Origin: Leucobacter muris
Lineage (GTDB): Bacteria > Actinomycetota > Actinomycetes > Actinomycetales > Microbacteriaceae
Direction of reading: 5' to 3'
DNA length: 64,000 nucleotides
Assembly: GCF_004028235.1 (NCBI RefSeq)
Contig: NZ_CP035037.1
Location: 1,364,001-1,428,000, forward strand
A program made the position numbers and the translations under genes. The notes under the pieces are model-generated. The model did not search any database and was not told the DNA's origin. It worked only from the letters and a program-made list of their open reading frames with translations. This document shows positions 45,757 to 54,717 of the stretch, piece by piece. How positions within the stretch are numbered: the first letter of the stretch is position 1; every line of letters begins with the position of its first letter.

Positions 45757-48341
45757 CAGGCCTCCCGGTCCGCCCGCTGTGCGCGAAGCGCGCGCTCGAC
45801 GCCCGCGAGGTGCTCGACGATCATGCGGCGCAGCGCGGCGGGCGCGTCGACGTGGGCGGCGAGCCAGGCGCGCGTGGCCTCGGCAAGCTCGACGTTCGCG
45901 AGGGGGGCCGGGTAGAAGCCGTCGATCAGCTCCTCGGCGATCGCGTAGCTGCGCGACTCCCAGACGGGCAGCAGCGCCGCGAAGAAGCGGTCGATGAACG
46001 GCTCGAGCAGCGCGCGGTCGTGGGCGCGCGTGAAGCCCGCGCCGGTCGCGCGCACGATCGCGTTGGGCTTGTCGCTCTCATCGAACACCGAGGCCCAGGC
46101 GCGCTCCTTGTCGGCGGCGGTGGGCAGTGCGGCGCGGGCGTGCGCGGCCGACAGGTTGCCGTTCGCGGTGCGGTCGGTCTCGAGCTGGCGCTCGATCCGA
46201 TCCGCGTCGGCACGACCGCCGGCGGCGAGCGCGGTGAGCAGCTCCCAGCTGAGATCGGTGTCGATCTCGAGGCCCTCGAGCGGGGCCGATCCGTCGAGCA
46301 GGCTCTGCACCCGGTCGAGGTGCGCGTCGCTCGCCGCCAGCTGCGCGAACGCCTTGACGAACTGGAACTGCGCGTCGGAGCCGGGCTCCGCCGTCTCGGC
46401 GAGGCCCTGCAATCCGTCGGCGACCCGGGCGAGCGAGGTCTCGCGCTGCGCGGGATCCACGTAGCTCGCGGCCGCGAGCAGCAGCTGGCCCAGCACGGTG
46501 CGCAGCGTGGTCGACGCGGTCTCGCGGCCGATGTGCGCGAGCACGATGTCGACGAAGCGGGAGGCGGGGAACTCGGCGTCGCGGGTCGCGTCCCAGAGCG
46601 TGCCCCACACGAGGGCGCGAGCGAGGGAGTCGTCGATGGCCCCGAGGCGCGCAGCGGCGGTGTCGAGCGAGCGCTCGTCGAGGCGGATCTTCGCGTAGGT
46701 GAGATCGTCGTCGTTCAGCAGCAGCAGCTCGGGCTGCTCGGCGCCGAACAGTTCGGGCACCTCGGTGCGAGCGCCGTCGACGTCGAGCTCGACGCGGTGC
46801 ACCCGGCGCAGGGAGCCGTCGACGAGGGAGTAGAGGCCCACCGCGATGCGGTGCGGGCGGATCGTCGGGTACTCGGCGACCGCGCTCTGCTCGATCGCGA
46901 ACGAGGCGTAGCGGCCGGCGTCGTCGAGCTCGAACACGGGGCGCAGCGTGTTGACCCCCGCCGTCTCGAGCCACAGCTTCGACCACTCCGCGAGGTCGCG
47001 GCCGCTCTGCGCCTCGAGCTCGGTGAGCAGATCGACCAGCTCGGTGTTGCCGTGGTGGTGCTTCACGAAGTAGTCGTGCACGCCGCGCATGAACGGCTCC
47101 CGCCCCACCCAGGCCACCAGCTGCTTGAGCACCGACGCGCCCTTCGCGTAGGTGATGCCGTCGAAGTTGACGAGCACGTCTTCGAGATCGCGGATCTCGG
47201 CGACGATGGGGTGCGTCGAGGGCAGTTGATCCTGCCGGTACGCCCACGACTTCTCGGAGGCCGCGAACGTGGTCCAGCAGTCGCTCCACTCGGTCGCCTC
47301 TGCCACACCGAGCGTCGACATGTACTCGGCGAACGACTCGTTGAGCCACAGGTCGTTCCACCAGCGCATCGTCACGAGGTCGCCGAACCACATGTGCGCG
47401 AGCTCGTGCAGGATCGTGACCACGCGGCGCTCGCGCATGGCGTCGGTCACCTGACTGCGGAACACGTACGCCTCGGTGAAGGTCACCGCCCCCACGTTCT
47501 CCATCGCACCCATGTTGTACTCGGGCACGAAGAGCTGGTCGTACTTGTCGAACGGGTACGGGTAGTCGAACTGCTCCTCGAAGAACGCGAAGCCCTCGCG
47601 CGTCTTCTCGAAGATGTAGTCGGCGTCGAGGTGCTCGCCCAGCGACTCGCGGCAGAAGACGCCGAGCGGGATGGTGCGGCCGTCGCGGCTCGTGAGCTCG
47701 CTGCGCACCACGCGGTAGGGGCCCGCGATGAGTGCCGTGATGTAGCTCGACATCACCGGGGTGGGCTCGAAGCTCCAGGTGGCGATCGCCTGCTCGGCCC
47801 AGTCGTCGCCCTGCGCGCCGGCCTTCTCGCCCGCGGCGACGGGCTCGGGCGTCGGCTGGTTGCTCACGACCTGCCAGCGGGCGGGAGCCGTGATTGTGAA
47901 CCGGAACGTCGCCTTGAGGTTGGGCTGCTCGAACACCGCGAACATGCGGCGGGAGTCGGGCACCTCGAACTGCGAGTAGAGGTAGACCTCGCCGTCGGCC
48001 GGATCGACGAAGCGGTGCAGGCCTTCGCCCGTATTCATGTAGCGCTGGGTCGATGCGATCCGCAGCACGTTCTGCTCGGCGAGTTCGGGGAGCTGCACTC
48101 GCGAGTCGGCGAAGACCGATACCGGATCGAGTGCGCGGCCGTTCAGCTCGACGCTCTCGACCGAATCGGCGATGAGATCGATGAAGGTGGAGGCGCCTGC
48201 GCGTCCGCCGAAGCGCACCGTGGTGACCGCGGCGAAGGTCTCCGCCCCGGTGGTGAGGTCGAGCTCGACCTCGTAGCTCTCGGTCGTGACGATGGTCGCG
48301 CGATCGCGCGCTTCGACGCGGGTCAGGTTCTCTCCGGACAC
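45756..48341 (-). CDS. pepN: Aminopeptidase N (M1 family)
   Basis: PepN trims N-terminal residues from peptides. It has the exopeptidase motif GAMENVGA, the zinc motif HELAHMWFGDL and the third ligand in NESFAEY. The 861-aa length and C-terminal ERAP1-like helical domain match actinobacterial PepN. The GTG at 48341 has AAGGAG upstream. It is the first gene of pepN-mscS-globin. Confidence 0.95.
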   Translation of the reverse strand: MSGENLTRVEARDRATIVTTESYEVELDLTTGAETFAAVTTVRFGGRAGASTFIDLIADSVESVELNGRALDPVSVFADSRVQLPELAEQNVLRIASTQRYMNTGEGLHRFVDPADGEVYLYSQFEVPDSRRMFAVFEQPNLKATFRFTITAPARWQVVSNQPTPEPVAAGEKAGAQGDDWAEQAIATWSFEPTPVMSSYITALIAGPYRVVRSELTSRDGRTIPLGVFCRESLGEHLDADYIFEKTREGFAFFEEQFDYPYPFDKYDQLFVPEYNMGAMENVGAVTFTEAYVFRSQVTDAMRERRVVTILHELAHMWFGDLVTMRWWNDLWLNESFAEYMSTLGVAEATEWSDCWTTFAASEKSWAYRQDQLPSTHPIVAEIRDLEDVLVNFDGITYAKGASVLKQLVAWVGREPFMRGVHDYFVKHHHGNTELVDLLTELEAQSGRDLAEWSKLWLETAGVNTLRPVFELDDAGRYASFAIEQSAVAEYPTIRPHRIAVGLYSLVDGSLRRVHRVELDVDGARTEVPELFGAEQPELLLLNDDDLTYAKIRLDERSLDTAAARLGAIDDSLARALVWGTLWDATRDAEFPASRFVDIVLAHIGRETASTTLRTVLGQLLLAAASYVDPAQRETSLARVADGLQGLAETAEPGSDAQFQFVKAFAQLAASDAHLDRVQSLLDGSAPLEGLEIDTDLSWELLTALAAGGRADADRIERQLETDRTANGNLSAAHARAALPTAADKERAWASVFDESDKPNAIVRATGAGFTRAHDRALLEPFIDRFFAALLPVWESRSYAIAEELIDGFYPAPLANVELAEATRAWLAAHVDAPAALRRMIVEHLAGVERALRAQRADREA

Positions 48342-48491
48342 GGTGCTCCTTCGGGCGTTACGTTCTGTGTCGGGGCCGGATCTCGCGAAGGATCGGCCCG
48401 CACGATGGGAAGTATCGGCACCAGCCTATGCCCGGACGCTATGGCCGGACTCAGGAAGCGGCCCCTCCTTCCGAGCGGCGGCGGCGGGTCG

Positions 48492-48497
48492 TAGACT
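48492..48497 (+). promoter_or_regulatory. -10 element of a leaderless transcript
   Basis: TAGACT, six bases before the ATG at 48504. Confidence 0.5.
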
Positions 48498-48503
48498 GGG
48501 CCC

Positions 48504-49106
48504 ATGAGCAACGCCACACCCGAAGTCGAGTTCTGGTTCGATCCGATCTGCCCCTGGTGCTGGATGACCAGTCGCTGGGTCGCCGAGGTCTCCGAGGCGC
48601 GCGGCTTCGAGGTGGCCTGGCACCCGATCAGCCTCGCCGTGCTCAACGAGGGCCAGAACGACCGCCACGGAGATGCGCACCGGCAGGGGCACCGACTCGG
48701 GCGCGTCGTCGAGGCCGCGCGCGTGGCCCACGGCGAGCAGGTCGTCGGCCCGCTCTACACCGAGATCGGCACCCGCGTGCACCCGGGCGGGCGGACGGAC
48801 TTCGACGCGATCATCGCCGACTCGCTCGAAGCGCTCGACCTGCCCGCAGCGCTCGCCGCAGCGGCCGATGACGAGCAGAGCGACGCGCAGCTGCGCGCCA
48901 ACACCGGCCACGCGATGGAGATCGCGGGCCCCGATGTGGGGGTGCCGATCATCTCCGTGAACGGCGTCGCGTTCTTCGGTCCCGTGGTCACGCCCGCGCC
49001 GACGGGCGACACCGCCCTGCAGCTGTGGGACGGCATCGTCGCCGCTGCGACCGTGCCGGGTTTCTACGAGCTCAAGCGCGGTCGCACGGTCGGTCCGCAG
49101 TTCTGA
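48504..49106 (+). CDS. Mycothiol-dependent nitroreductase (Rv2466c/DsbA-like)
   Basis: A 200-aa thioredoxin-fold protein with active-site C16-P-W-C19 and ADDEQSDAQLRANTGHAMEIAGPDVGVPI, matching the Rv2466c family that reduces disulfides and nitro compounds with mycothiol. It supports an actinobacterial, mycothiol-using host. The leaderless ATG follows TAGACT. Confidence 0.88.
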   Translation: MSNATPEVEFWFDPICPWCWMTSRWVAEVSEARGFEVAWHPISLAVLNEGQNDRHGDAHRQGHRLGRVVEAARVAHGEQVVGPLYTEIGTRVHPGGRTDFDAIIADSLEALDLPAALAAAADDEQSDAQLRANTGHAMEIAGPDVGVPIISVNGVAFFGPVVTPAPTGDTALQLWDGIVAAATVPGFYELKRGRTVGPQF

Positions 49107-49111
49107 TCGGC

Positions 49112-51766
49112 GTGAGCGCCGTTCCGACGGGGCCCGCGAACCGCACCCACTACTTCCCGACCAGCAGGTACGAGCCGCTGCTGCGCGAGCGCGTGATCGA
49201 CTCCGCGCTGCGAGGCGGTCCGGCGCTCGTGGTCTGCTGGGGCGGTAGCGGGGCGGGCAAGTCCGTCGCCGCCGCGCAGATCGCGGTGCGGCTGAGCGGT
49301 GGCGACACGCCGGCAGTCTGGGTGAGGTTTGGCGCCGACCGGTCGGACGCCGCGGGCGCCTGGCAGGCGATTCTGCAGGCGCTCGTGGATTCCGGGCTCG
49401 TACCAGAGGATTCGGAGCTCGGACGCATGCGGGGCTCGGAACTGCCTGCGGGCGTTGAGCCCCTGACGCGGGCGATGCGCGCGGTCGGGCGCGGGTTCCC
49501 GGAGCGGCTCGTGCTGGTTCTCGATGACCTGCATCTCGTCGGCGACGGCGCCTTCGAAGCCGACCTGCTCGAGATGCTCGAGACGCATCGGATGCTGAGC
49601 GTCGTCGTCGCGTCGCGCTCCAGACATGCCCGGCTGGTCGATATCGACGCGCGCATGCGTGTCCCCGTGAGGGAGATCACGGCGAGGGAGTTGCAGTTCG
49701 GCCGCGACGAGATCTCGTCGTTGCTGGCGCGCAGGCTGCCCGAGCTCGACAGCGCAGCGCGTGATCGCCTCGCGGTCGCGATCGAGCGCGGTTCCGGAGG
49801 CTGGCCCTTAGCCGCCCACGCCGCGATCGTCGAGCGCGAGTCGGGAAGAGGTGCCGCCGCCCATCGCGTGTTCGTGCGGAATCACGTCTCCCGCATGCTC
49901 GCGCACGCCGGTGAGCACGGTCGGGAAGTGCTCTGCGCAACGGCGCTCTTCGACGAGATCTCGAGCGGCGTCGTCGCCCGGATGTTTCAGGTCGACGAGG
50001 AGCGGGCCCTCGAGATGCTCGAGGGGTCGTCGGAGACCGGATTCGGATACTGGGAGAGCGACGCCGGCACGCGTTGGTACCGGCACCACGATCTGATCCG
50101 CGAGGAGCTGCGGCGACGCGCGGAGATCGAAGTCGGAGCCGTACGTCTGCGCATTCTCTACCGCCGCGCCGCCGTCGTCTTCGAACCGATCCGGCCCTTC
50201 CAGGCGGTGCGCGCCGCGCTCCAGGCCGAGGCGTGGGACCTCCTGGAACCCATGCTGCTGGCTCGCAGCTTTCAGCGTCTGGGCCGAAGAGAGGATCTGG
50301 TCGGCGAGAAGTGGCTGCGGGATATTCCGTCTGCGGTACGGGATCGGCACCCGGTGATCGCCGCGTTCGCGCTGATCGATGAGTTCGCGTACCCTCGTGG
50401 TCGATTCGACACGGTGATCAACGGCTTCAAGATGCTGACAGGCTCGCGGCTCGCGGAGGAGTCCGAGAAACGGGGGCTGCCCGGAGCCGTCGCATCAGCC
50501 CTGCGCATGGTGGCGGCTCGCCTCAGCGGTAACCAGGAGTTGGCGCTGCGCATGGCTGATCGCTTCGAGATCGCGATCGAGGATTTCGATGAAGCGACGC
50601 GCATGACATTGAAGCGTCCGCTCTGGACCGGCACGACCCAGGCCGCCGTCACCTATCTGCACGCGTCGCGCTTCGACGACGTCGAACGAGTGCTGCTGCG
50701 GTGCGACTTCGACGAGGAAGAGACGCCGCTCGGCGAGGTGCACACCCTCGCGCTCGGAGCCTTCTCCGACGCCTGGCGCGGCTGGATGCTGCGGCTGGGG
50801 GAGCGGATCGAACAGTGCGAGAGCCAGGAGACGCCGATGGGCTGGCGCACCTCCTATACGGGTTCGGGGTACCGCATCGCGGCGGCTGTGCAAGCGCTCG
50901 AGGCGGGCGACCCGGAGCGCGCCGAGAATCATCTCGACGCGCTCGTGCCGCACGAGCCCACCATCGAGCACTGGCCGTACCTCGAGGTGCTGCGCGCCCT
51001 CGTGCTCGAGGAGTGCACCGGCTCGCGATCCGCACTCGACTCGTTCGAGTGGCGCCTCCAGCAGCGGCGGAGGCGATTTGCGACGCTGCCCGCTCACCGC
51101 CGCATGCTGGCCGAGTTTCGGGCTCGACTGCAGTGGCGGGCCGGGATGGTCGTTCGCGGTTCGAAGCCGAGCAGCGCTGACCTCGGCAGCGCGTACGCGG
51201 CCCTGAGCCGGGGAGATGACGCTGCCGCCCGCATGATTGTCGCAGCCCTGCAGCGCGAGCCTGGGCTCGCCGGCGCTCCCCGCAGAAGAACCGAGCTCCT
51301 GCTCGTGCAGGCCGAAGCCGAGCGTCGAAACGGTGATTCCGGGTCTGCATCGGATAGCGCGAATGCCGCGGCCGGACTCATGCGTGAGCACGGCCTCAGC
51401 CTGCCTCGGCTCGCGGTCACGGACGATGCTCTGCATAGGCTCGCAGAGCTTGCGCCGTCACTCGCCGGGTGGGTGGAGCCGACGGGGACCGCAGCCGGTG
51501 TCGGCGATGAGATCCGCGCGCTGTCGGCCGCGGAACTGCGCGCCCTCGCGGCAACGGTGCGGCACGGGACGGTTCCGGCGGCTGCTCAGGCGTTGTTTTT
51601 GAGCACCGACACCGTGAAGTCCCACATCAGGCGGGCATACCGGAAGCTCGGCGTGAACAGCCGTGAGGAAGCGGTCCGGATGGCGATCGAGGCGGGGATG
51701 TTCGAAGGGGACGGCGGTGACCCGACCTGCCTCGGGCGGCTTTCCGCGGTAACTAGGGATGGGTGA
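49112..51766 (+). CDS. LuxR-family regulator with AAA-like ATPase (LAL/MalT type)
   Basis: An 884-aa regulator: N-terminal P-loop GGSGAGKSVAA (Walker A) and LVLVLDDLHLV (Walker B), a helical-repeat middle, and a C-terminal LuxR HTH (LSAAELRALAATVRHGTVPAAAQALFLSTDTVKSHIRRAYRKLGV). ATP and a ligand probably trigger activation of a nearby target. GTG at 49112 is six bases after the previous stop; its ribosome site is weak. Its stop overlaps the MFS gene, which may be its target. Confidence 0.85.
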   Translation: MSAVPTGPANRTHYFPTSRYEPLLRERVIDSALRGGPALVVCWGGSGAGKSVAAAQIAVRLSGGDTPAVWVRFGADRSDAAGAWQAILQALVDSGLVPEDSELGRMRGSELPAGVEPLTRAMRAVGRGFPERLVLVLDDLHLVGDGAFEADLLEMLETHRMLSVVVASRSRHARLVDIDARMRVPVREITARELQFGRDEISSLLARRLPELDSAARDRLAVAIERGSGGWPLAAHAAIVERESGRGAAAHRVFVRNHVSRMLAHAGEHGREVLCATALFDEISSGVVARMFQVDEERALEMLEGSSETGFGYWESDAGTRWYRHHDLIREELRRRAEIEVGAVRLRILYRRAAVVFEPIRPFQAVRAALQAEAWDLLEPMLLARSFQRLGRREDLVGEKWLRDIPSAVRDRHPVIAAFALIDEFAYPRGRFDTVINGFKMLTGSRLAEESEKRGLPGAVASALRMVAARLSGNQELALRMADRFEIAIEDFDEATRMTLKRPLWTGTTQAAVTYLHASRFDDVERVLLRCDFDEEETPLGEVHTLALGAFSDAWRGWMLRLGERIEQCESQETPMGWRTSYTGSGYRIAAAVQALEAGDPERAENHLDALVPHEPTIEHWPYLEVLRALVLEECTGSRSALDSFEWRLQQRRRRFATLPAHRRMLAEFRARLQWRAGMVVRGSKPSSADLGSAYAALSRGDDAAARMIVAALQREPGLAGAPRRRTELLLVQAEAERRNGDSGSASDSANAAAGLMREHGLSLPRLAVTDDALHRLAELAPSLAGWVEPTGTAAGVGDEIRALSAAELRALAATVRHGTVPAAAQALFLSTDTVKSHIRRAYRKLGVNSREEAVRMAIEAGMFEGDGGDPTCLGRLSAVTRDG

Positions 51767-53153
51767 TCGTGAGCGCCGAGACGGCCGGGCCGAGGTCGGC
51801 CCGTTGGGCGGTCGGAACGGCTCGCGCCGCACTGCCGTCGAGGTCAACATCGCGAAGCTCCTACTCCTCGCAGCGCTTGCTCCGCTCGTGGTCGGAGGCC
51901 TCGCACAGCGAGCCTCGGCGCTGGTGGGAGCCGCCGAGGCTCCCCGGATCGTGGCGGTCGTCGTGGCCGTCGGCGCGCTCTGCGCGGTCGTCGGTGCGCT
52001 TGGCTTCGGCGCGCTCACCGATCTGGTGCCTCGGCCGGGGAAGTGGTGCTGGGCGCTCATCGCCTCGGTGATCGGCACACTTGGTCTCGTGCTCGCGGCC
52101 GGAGAAGCGGTGCCCGCGCTCATCTGCGGGTGGGGACTCGCTCAGTTCGGGTACTCGGGTTCGATGGCGGTCCTGCGCTCCATGCTCGCCTCAGTCGCGG
52201 AATCGTACCGACGCCGCGGATCCGTCGTCATGGTGATGAGCGGCTACCTCGGTGCGCTGATCCCGATCTTGTTGCTCATCGCTCTGCCCGGATCCGCCTG
52301 GCACATCACCTTCGGCTTCGCCGCCGCGGGCGTGCTGCTTCCCCTTTCGGTGCTACTCGCGCGGCGTCGAGCCTTCCTGCGCGCGCGCGAGGACGATCCG
52401 CACGCGCGGATCGCGGAAGCCGCGACCCAGACTGCGTCCCCTGAGCCCCGGGCAACTCCGGCGTCCGCATCGCTTCGCCAGGCCCGATCCCTCCCGGGCT
52501 GGACAGTGCTGGTCGTGCAAGTCGCCTCCACTGCAGTGCTCGCAGCGTTCCTGACGTTCCACCCGCTCGATCTTGAGCACCGCCTCGGCGTTCATGGACC
52601 GGATGCTGTGCGCAGCAGCGCCCTCGTGCTGGCAGCCGGACTGTTCGGCCTCCTCTCCGTCGCCCTGCTGCTGTTCCTGCGACCGCGGCTGTTCGGGACA
52701 GGGGCCGCAGCGCTGCTCCTCGCGGCAGCGCTGCTCGCCGGATCCATCGGCGCGCGCGCTTTCGGGATCACCCTCGGCTCGCTCGCGATCGCGGCTCTCC
52801 TCACGGGAGCAGCCGTCGCTGTGAACGCCTCCACGCTGTTGGTGACGGCGCTCGAGGGGGTGCCGCGGCACCGCGCTGGGCGGTTCATCGGGGCGTTCAG
52901 CGCTGCCGGGGCGCTCGGTCAGTTCGTAGGGCCCCTGCTGGGGCTCGCCCTACTCGGAGCATTCCGGGCCACGGACGGGGGATACACCGCGATGATCCTC
53001 GTCCTCGGCGGCCTTCCGGCGGCGTGGGGAGCGATGATCCTCATCGTCACTGCGGTCCCTCGGCGGGCTGCGCGGAACGCGGAGCCCGGACGGGCAGTTC
53101 CGGGCGGCGGGGAACGGTACGATGGTGCCCATGCGCATTCACGTCGCCACTGA
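51759..53153 (+). CDS. MFS transporter
   Basis: A 464-aa protein with about 12 hydrophobic segments from KLLLLAALAPLVVGGLA to the C-terminus, and a central loop with a charged stretch (RRRAFLRAREDDPHARI). It resembles MFS_1 exporters but has no clear substrate motif. The ATG at 51759 overlaps the LuxR-type gene by eight bases. The C-terminal tail (GAHAHSRRH) overlaps the rpiB promoter and start. Confidence 0.8.
   Translation: MGDRERRDGRAEVGPLGGRNGSRRTAVEVNIAKLLLLAALAPLVVGGLAQRASALVGAAEAPRIVAVVVAVGALCAVVGALGFGALTDLVPRPGKWCWALIASVIGTLGLVLAAGEAVPALICGWGLAQFGYSGSMAVLRSMLASVAESYRRRGSVVMVMSGYLGALIPILLLIALPGSAWHITFGFAAAGVLLPLSVLLARRRAFLRAREDDPHARIAEAATQTASPEPRATPASASLRQARSLPGWTVLVVQVASTAVLAAFLTFHPLDLEHRLGVHGPDAVRSSALVLAAGLFGLLSVALLLFLRPRLFGTGAAALLLAAALLAGSIGARAFGITLGSLAIAALLTGAAVAVNASTLLVTALEGVPRHRAGRFIGAFSAAGALGQFVGPLLGLALLGAFRATDGGYTAMILVLGGLPAAWGAMILIVTAVPRRAARNAEPGRAVPGGGERYDGAHAHSRRH
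53118..53123 (+). promoter_or_regulatory. -10 element of a leaderless rpiB transcript
   Basis: TACGAT is seven bases before the rpiB ATG and lies inside the end of the MFS gene. Confidence 0.55.
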
Positions 53154-53622
53154 TCACGCCGGACTCGAATTCAGCCAGCAGTTGCAGCAGCACCTGCGCG
53201 ATCGTGGGTTCGAGGTCATCGACCACGGGCCCGAGCAATACGATGCGCTCGACGACTACCCGTCGTTCTGCATCAATGCGGCGGTCGGCGTCGCGCGCGA
53301 CGAGCGCGACGGAGTCGAGGCGCTGGGTGTGGTGTTCGGCGGCTCGGGCAACGGCGAGCAGATGGCAGCGAACAAGGTCGAGGGAATCCGCGCCGCGCTG
53401 GTGTGGAACGAGTCGACCGCGCAGCTCGCGCGCGAGCACAACAACGCCAACGTCATCTCCATCGGCGCGCGCCAGCACGAAGTGGCCGACGCGATCCGCT
53501 TCATCGATCTGTTCATCGACACGCCCTTCACGGGCGACGAACGCCACGTGCGCCGCATCGGCCAGCTCGGCGAGTACGAGCGCACCGGCGAGATCGCCGG
53601 CAAGCAGGTCGACGAACTGTGA
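53131..53622 (+). CDS. rpiB: Ribose-5-phosphate isomerase B
   Basis: RpiB interconverts ribose 5-phosphate and ribulose 5-phosphate. The sequence opens IHVATDHAGLE and has GVVFGGSGNGEQMAANK and NVISIGAR, the LacA/RpiB core. 163 aa. An earlier ATG at 53122 is possible but overlaps the -10. It is followed three bases on by nei. Confidence 0.93.
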   Translation: MRIHVATDHAGLEFSQQLQQHLRDRGFEVIDHGPEQYDALDDYPSFCINAAVGVARDERDGVEALGVVFGGSGNGEQMAANKVEGIRAALVWNESTAQLAREHNNANVISIGARQHEVADAIRFIDLFIDTPFTGDERHVRRIGQLGEYERTGEIAGKQVDEL

Positions 53623-53625
53623 ACC

Positions 53626-54633
53626 ATGCCTGAGGGGCACAGCGTACATCGCATCGCGCGCCAGTTCGGAGTGAACTTCGTGGGCACCGCACCCGAGGTC
53701 ACGAGCCCGCAGGGCCGCTTCGCACAGGGCGCGGCACTGCTGAGCGGGCGCGAGATGACCGACGCTCGCGCCGTGGGCAAGCAGATGTTCCTCGAATTCG
53801 AGGGCGACCACTGGCTGCGCGTGCACCTCGGCATCTACGGCGCGTGGGACTTCGCGGGCGAGGTCGCGATCGATCCCGCCATCCAGATCCACACGACCAA
53901 GTTCGGCCGCGGCCGGCTCGGGCAGACCGGCATGGCCGGGGTGGTCGACACCCCGATGGACAGCGCCGGCGAAGATTCGGTCGCGTCGATCGGTGCACCC
54001 CGGCGGTCGCGCGTCGCGCGCGTGCACATGGCGGAACGCGATCGAGCGGAGGCTACGAACGGCGCGTTCCCGCCCGATCCCGTCGGGCAGGTGCGGGTGC
54101 GGCTGCTCAACGAGACGGTGTGCGCCGACCTGCGCGGGCCGACCGCCTGCGAGGTGCTGACCCCCGCCGAGGTCGACGCCGTGGTCCAGAAGCTGGGCCC
54201 GGACCCCGCGAACGCGAACACGCCCGAGGAGCGCGAGCGCTTCGTGACACGCGCCCGCAAGAAGAAGACCCCGATCGGCCTCGTGCTGATGGACCAGTCG
54301 ATCATCGCCGGCATCGGCAACGTGTACCGGGCCGAGATGCTGTTCCGCGCGCGCCTGAACCCGCACACCCCGGCGAACACGCTGGATCCTGCGGTGCTCG
54401 AGGATCTCTGGGACGACTGGGCCCACCTGCTCGAGATCGGCATCACCGTCGGTCAGATGATCACGATCGACGGGCTCGAGGGCGACGACTACCGGCGGGC
54501 GCTCGCCGAGCGCGACGAGCGGCACTGGGTGTACAAGCTCGAGGGCACGCCCTGCAAGCGGTGCGGAACGAACATCGTGCTCGAGGAGTTCGGCGCTCGC
54601 AAGCTCTACTGGTGTCCCGGCTGCCAGCTCTGA
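53626..54633 (+). CDS. nei: DNA-formamidopyrimidine glycosylase family (Nei-like)
   Basis: A bifunctional glycosylase/AP lyase for oxidised bases. The catalytic P2 and E3 start MPEGHSVHRIARQ; K in GKQMFLE, the H2TH motif IAGIGNVYRAEMLF and a C-terminal zinc finger (CKRCGT...YWCPGCQ) follow. 335 aa, longer than usual because of an insert of about 45 residues in the first domain (VDTPMDSAGED... to DPVGQ). It directly follows rpiB. Confidence 0.93.
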   Translation: MPEGHSVHRIARQFGVNFVGTAPEVTSPQGRFAQGAALLSGREMTDARAVGKQMFLEFEGDHWLRVHLGIYGAWDFAGEVAIDPAIQIHTTKFGRGRLGQTGMAGVVDTPMDSAGEDSVASIGAPRRSRVARVHMAERDRAEATNGAFPPDPVGQVRVRLLNETVCADLRGPTACEVLTPAEVDAVVQKLGPDPANANTPEERERFVTRARKKKTPIGLVLMDQSIIAGIGNVYRAEMLFRARLNPHTPANTLDPAVLEDLWDDWAHLLEIGITVGQMITIDGLEGDDYRRALAERDERHWVYKLEGTPCKRCGTNIVLEEFGARKLYWCPGCQL

Positions 54634-54717
54634 CCGCTTATCCGCTGCCCGCTCGCTGAGCGCTCGACCGCTCGCTGAGCGCCTCGCCTCGCGCTGCGCC
54701 GAGAACGCCGCGAGCCC

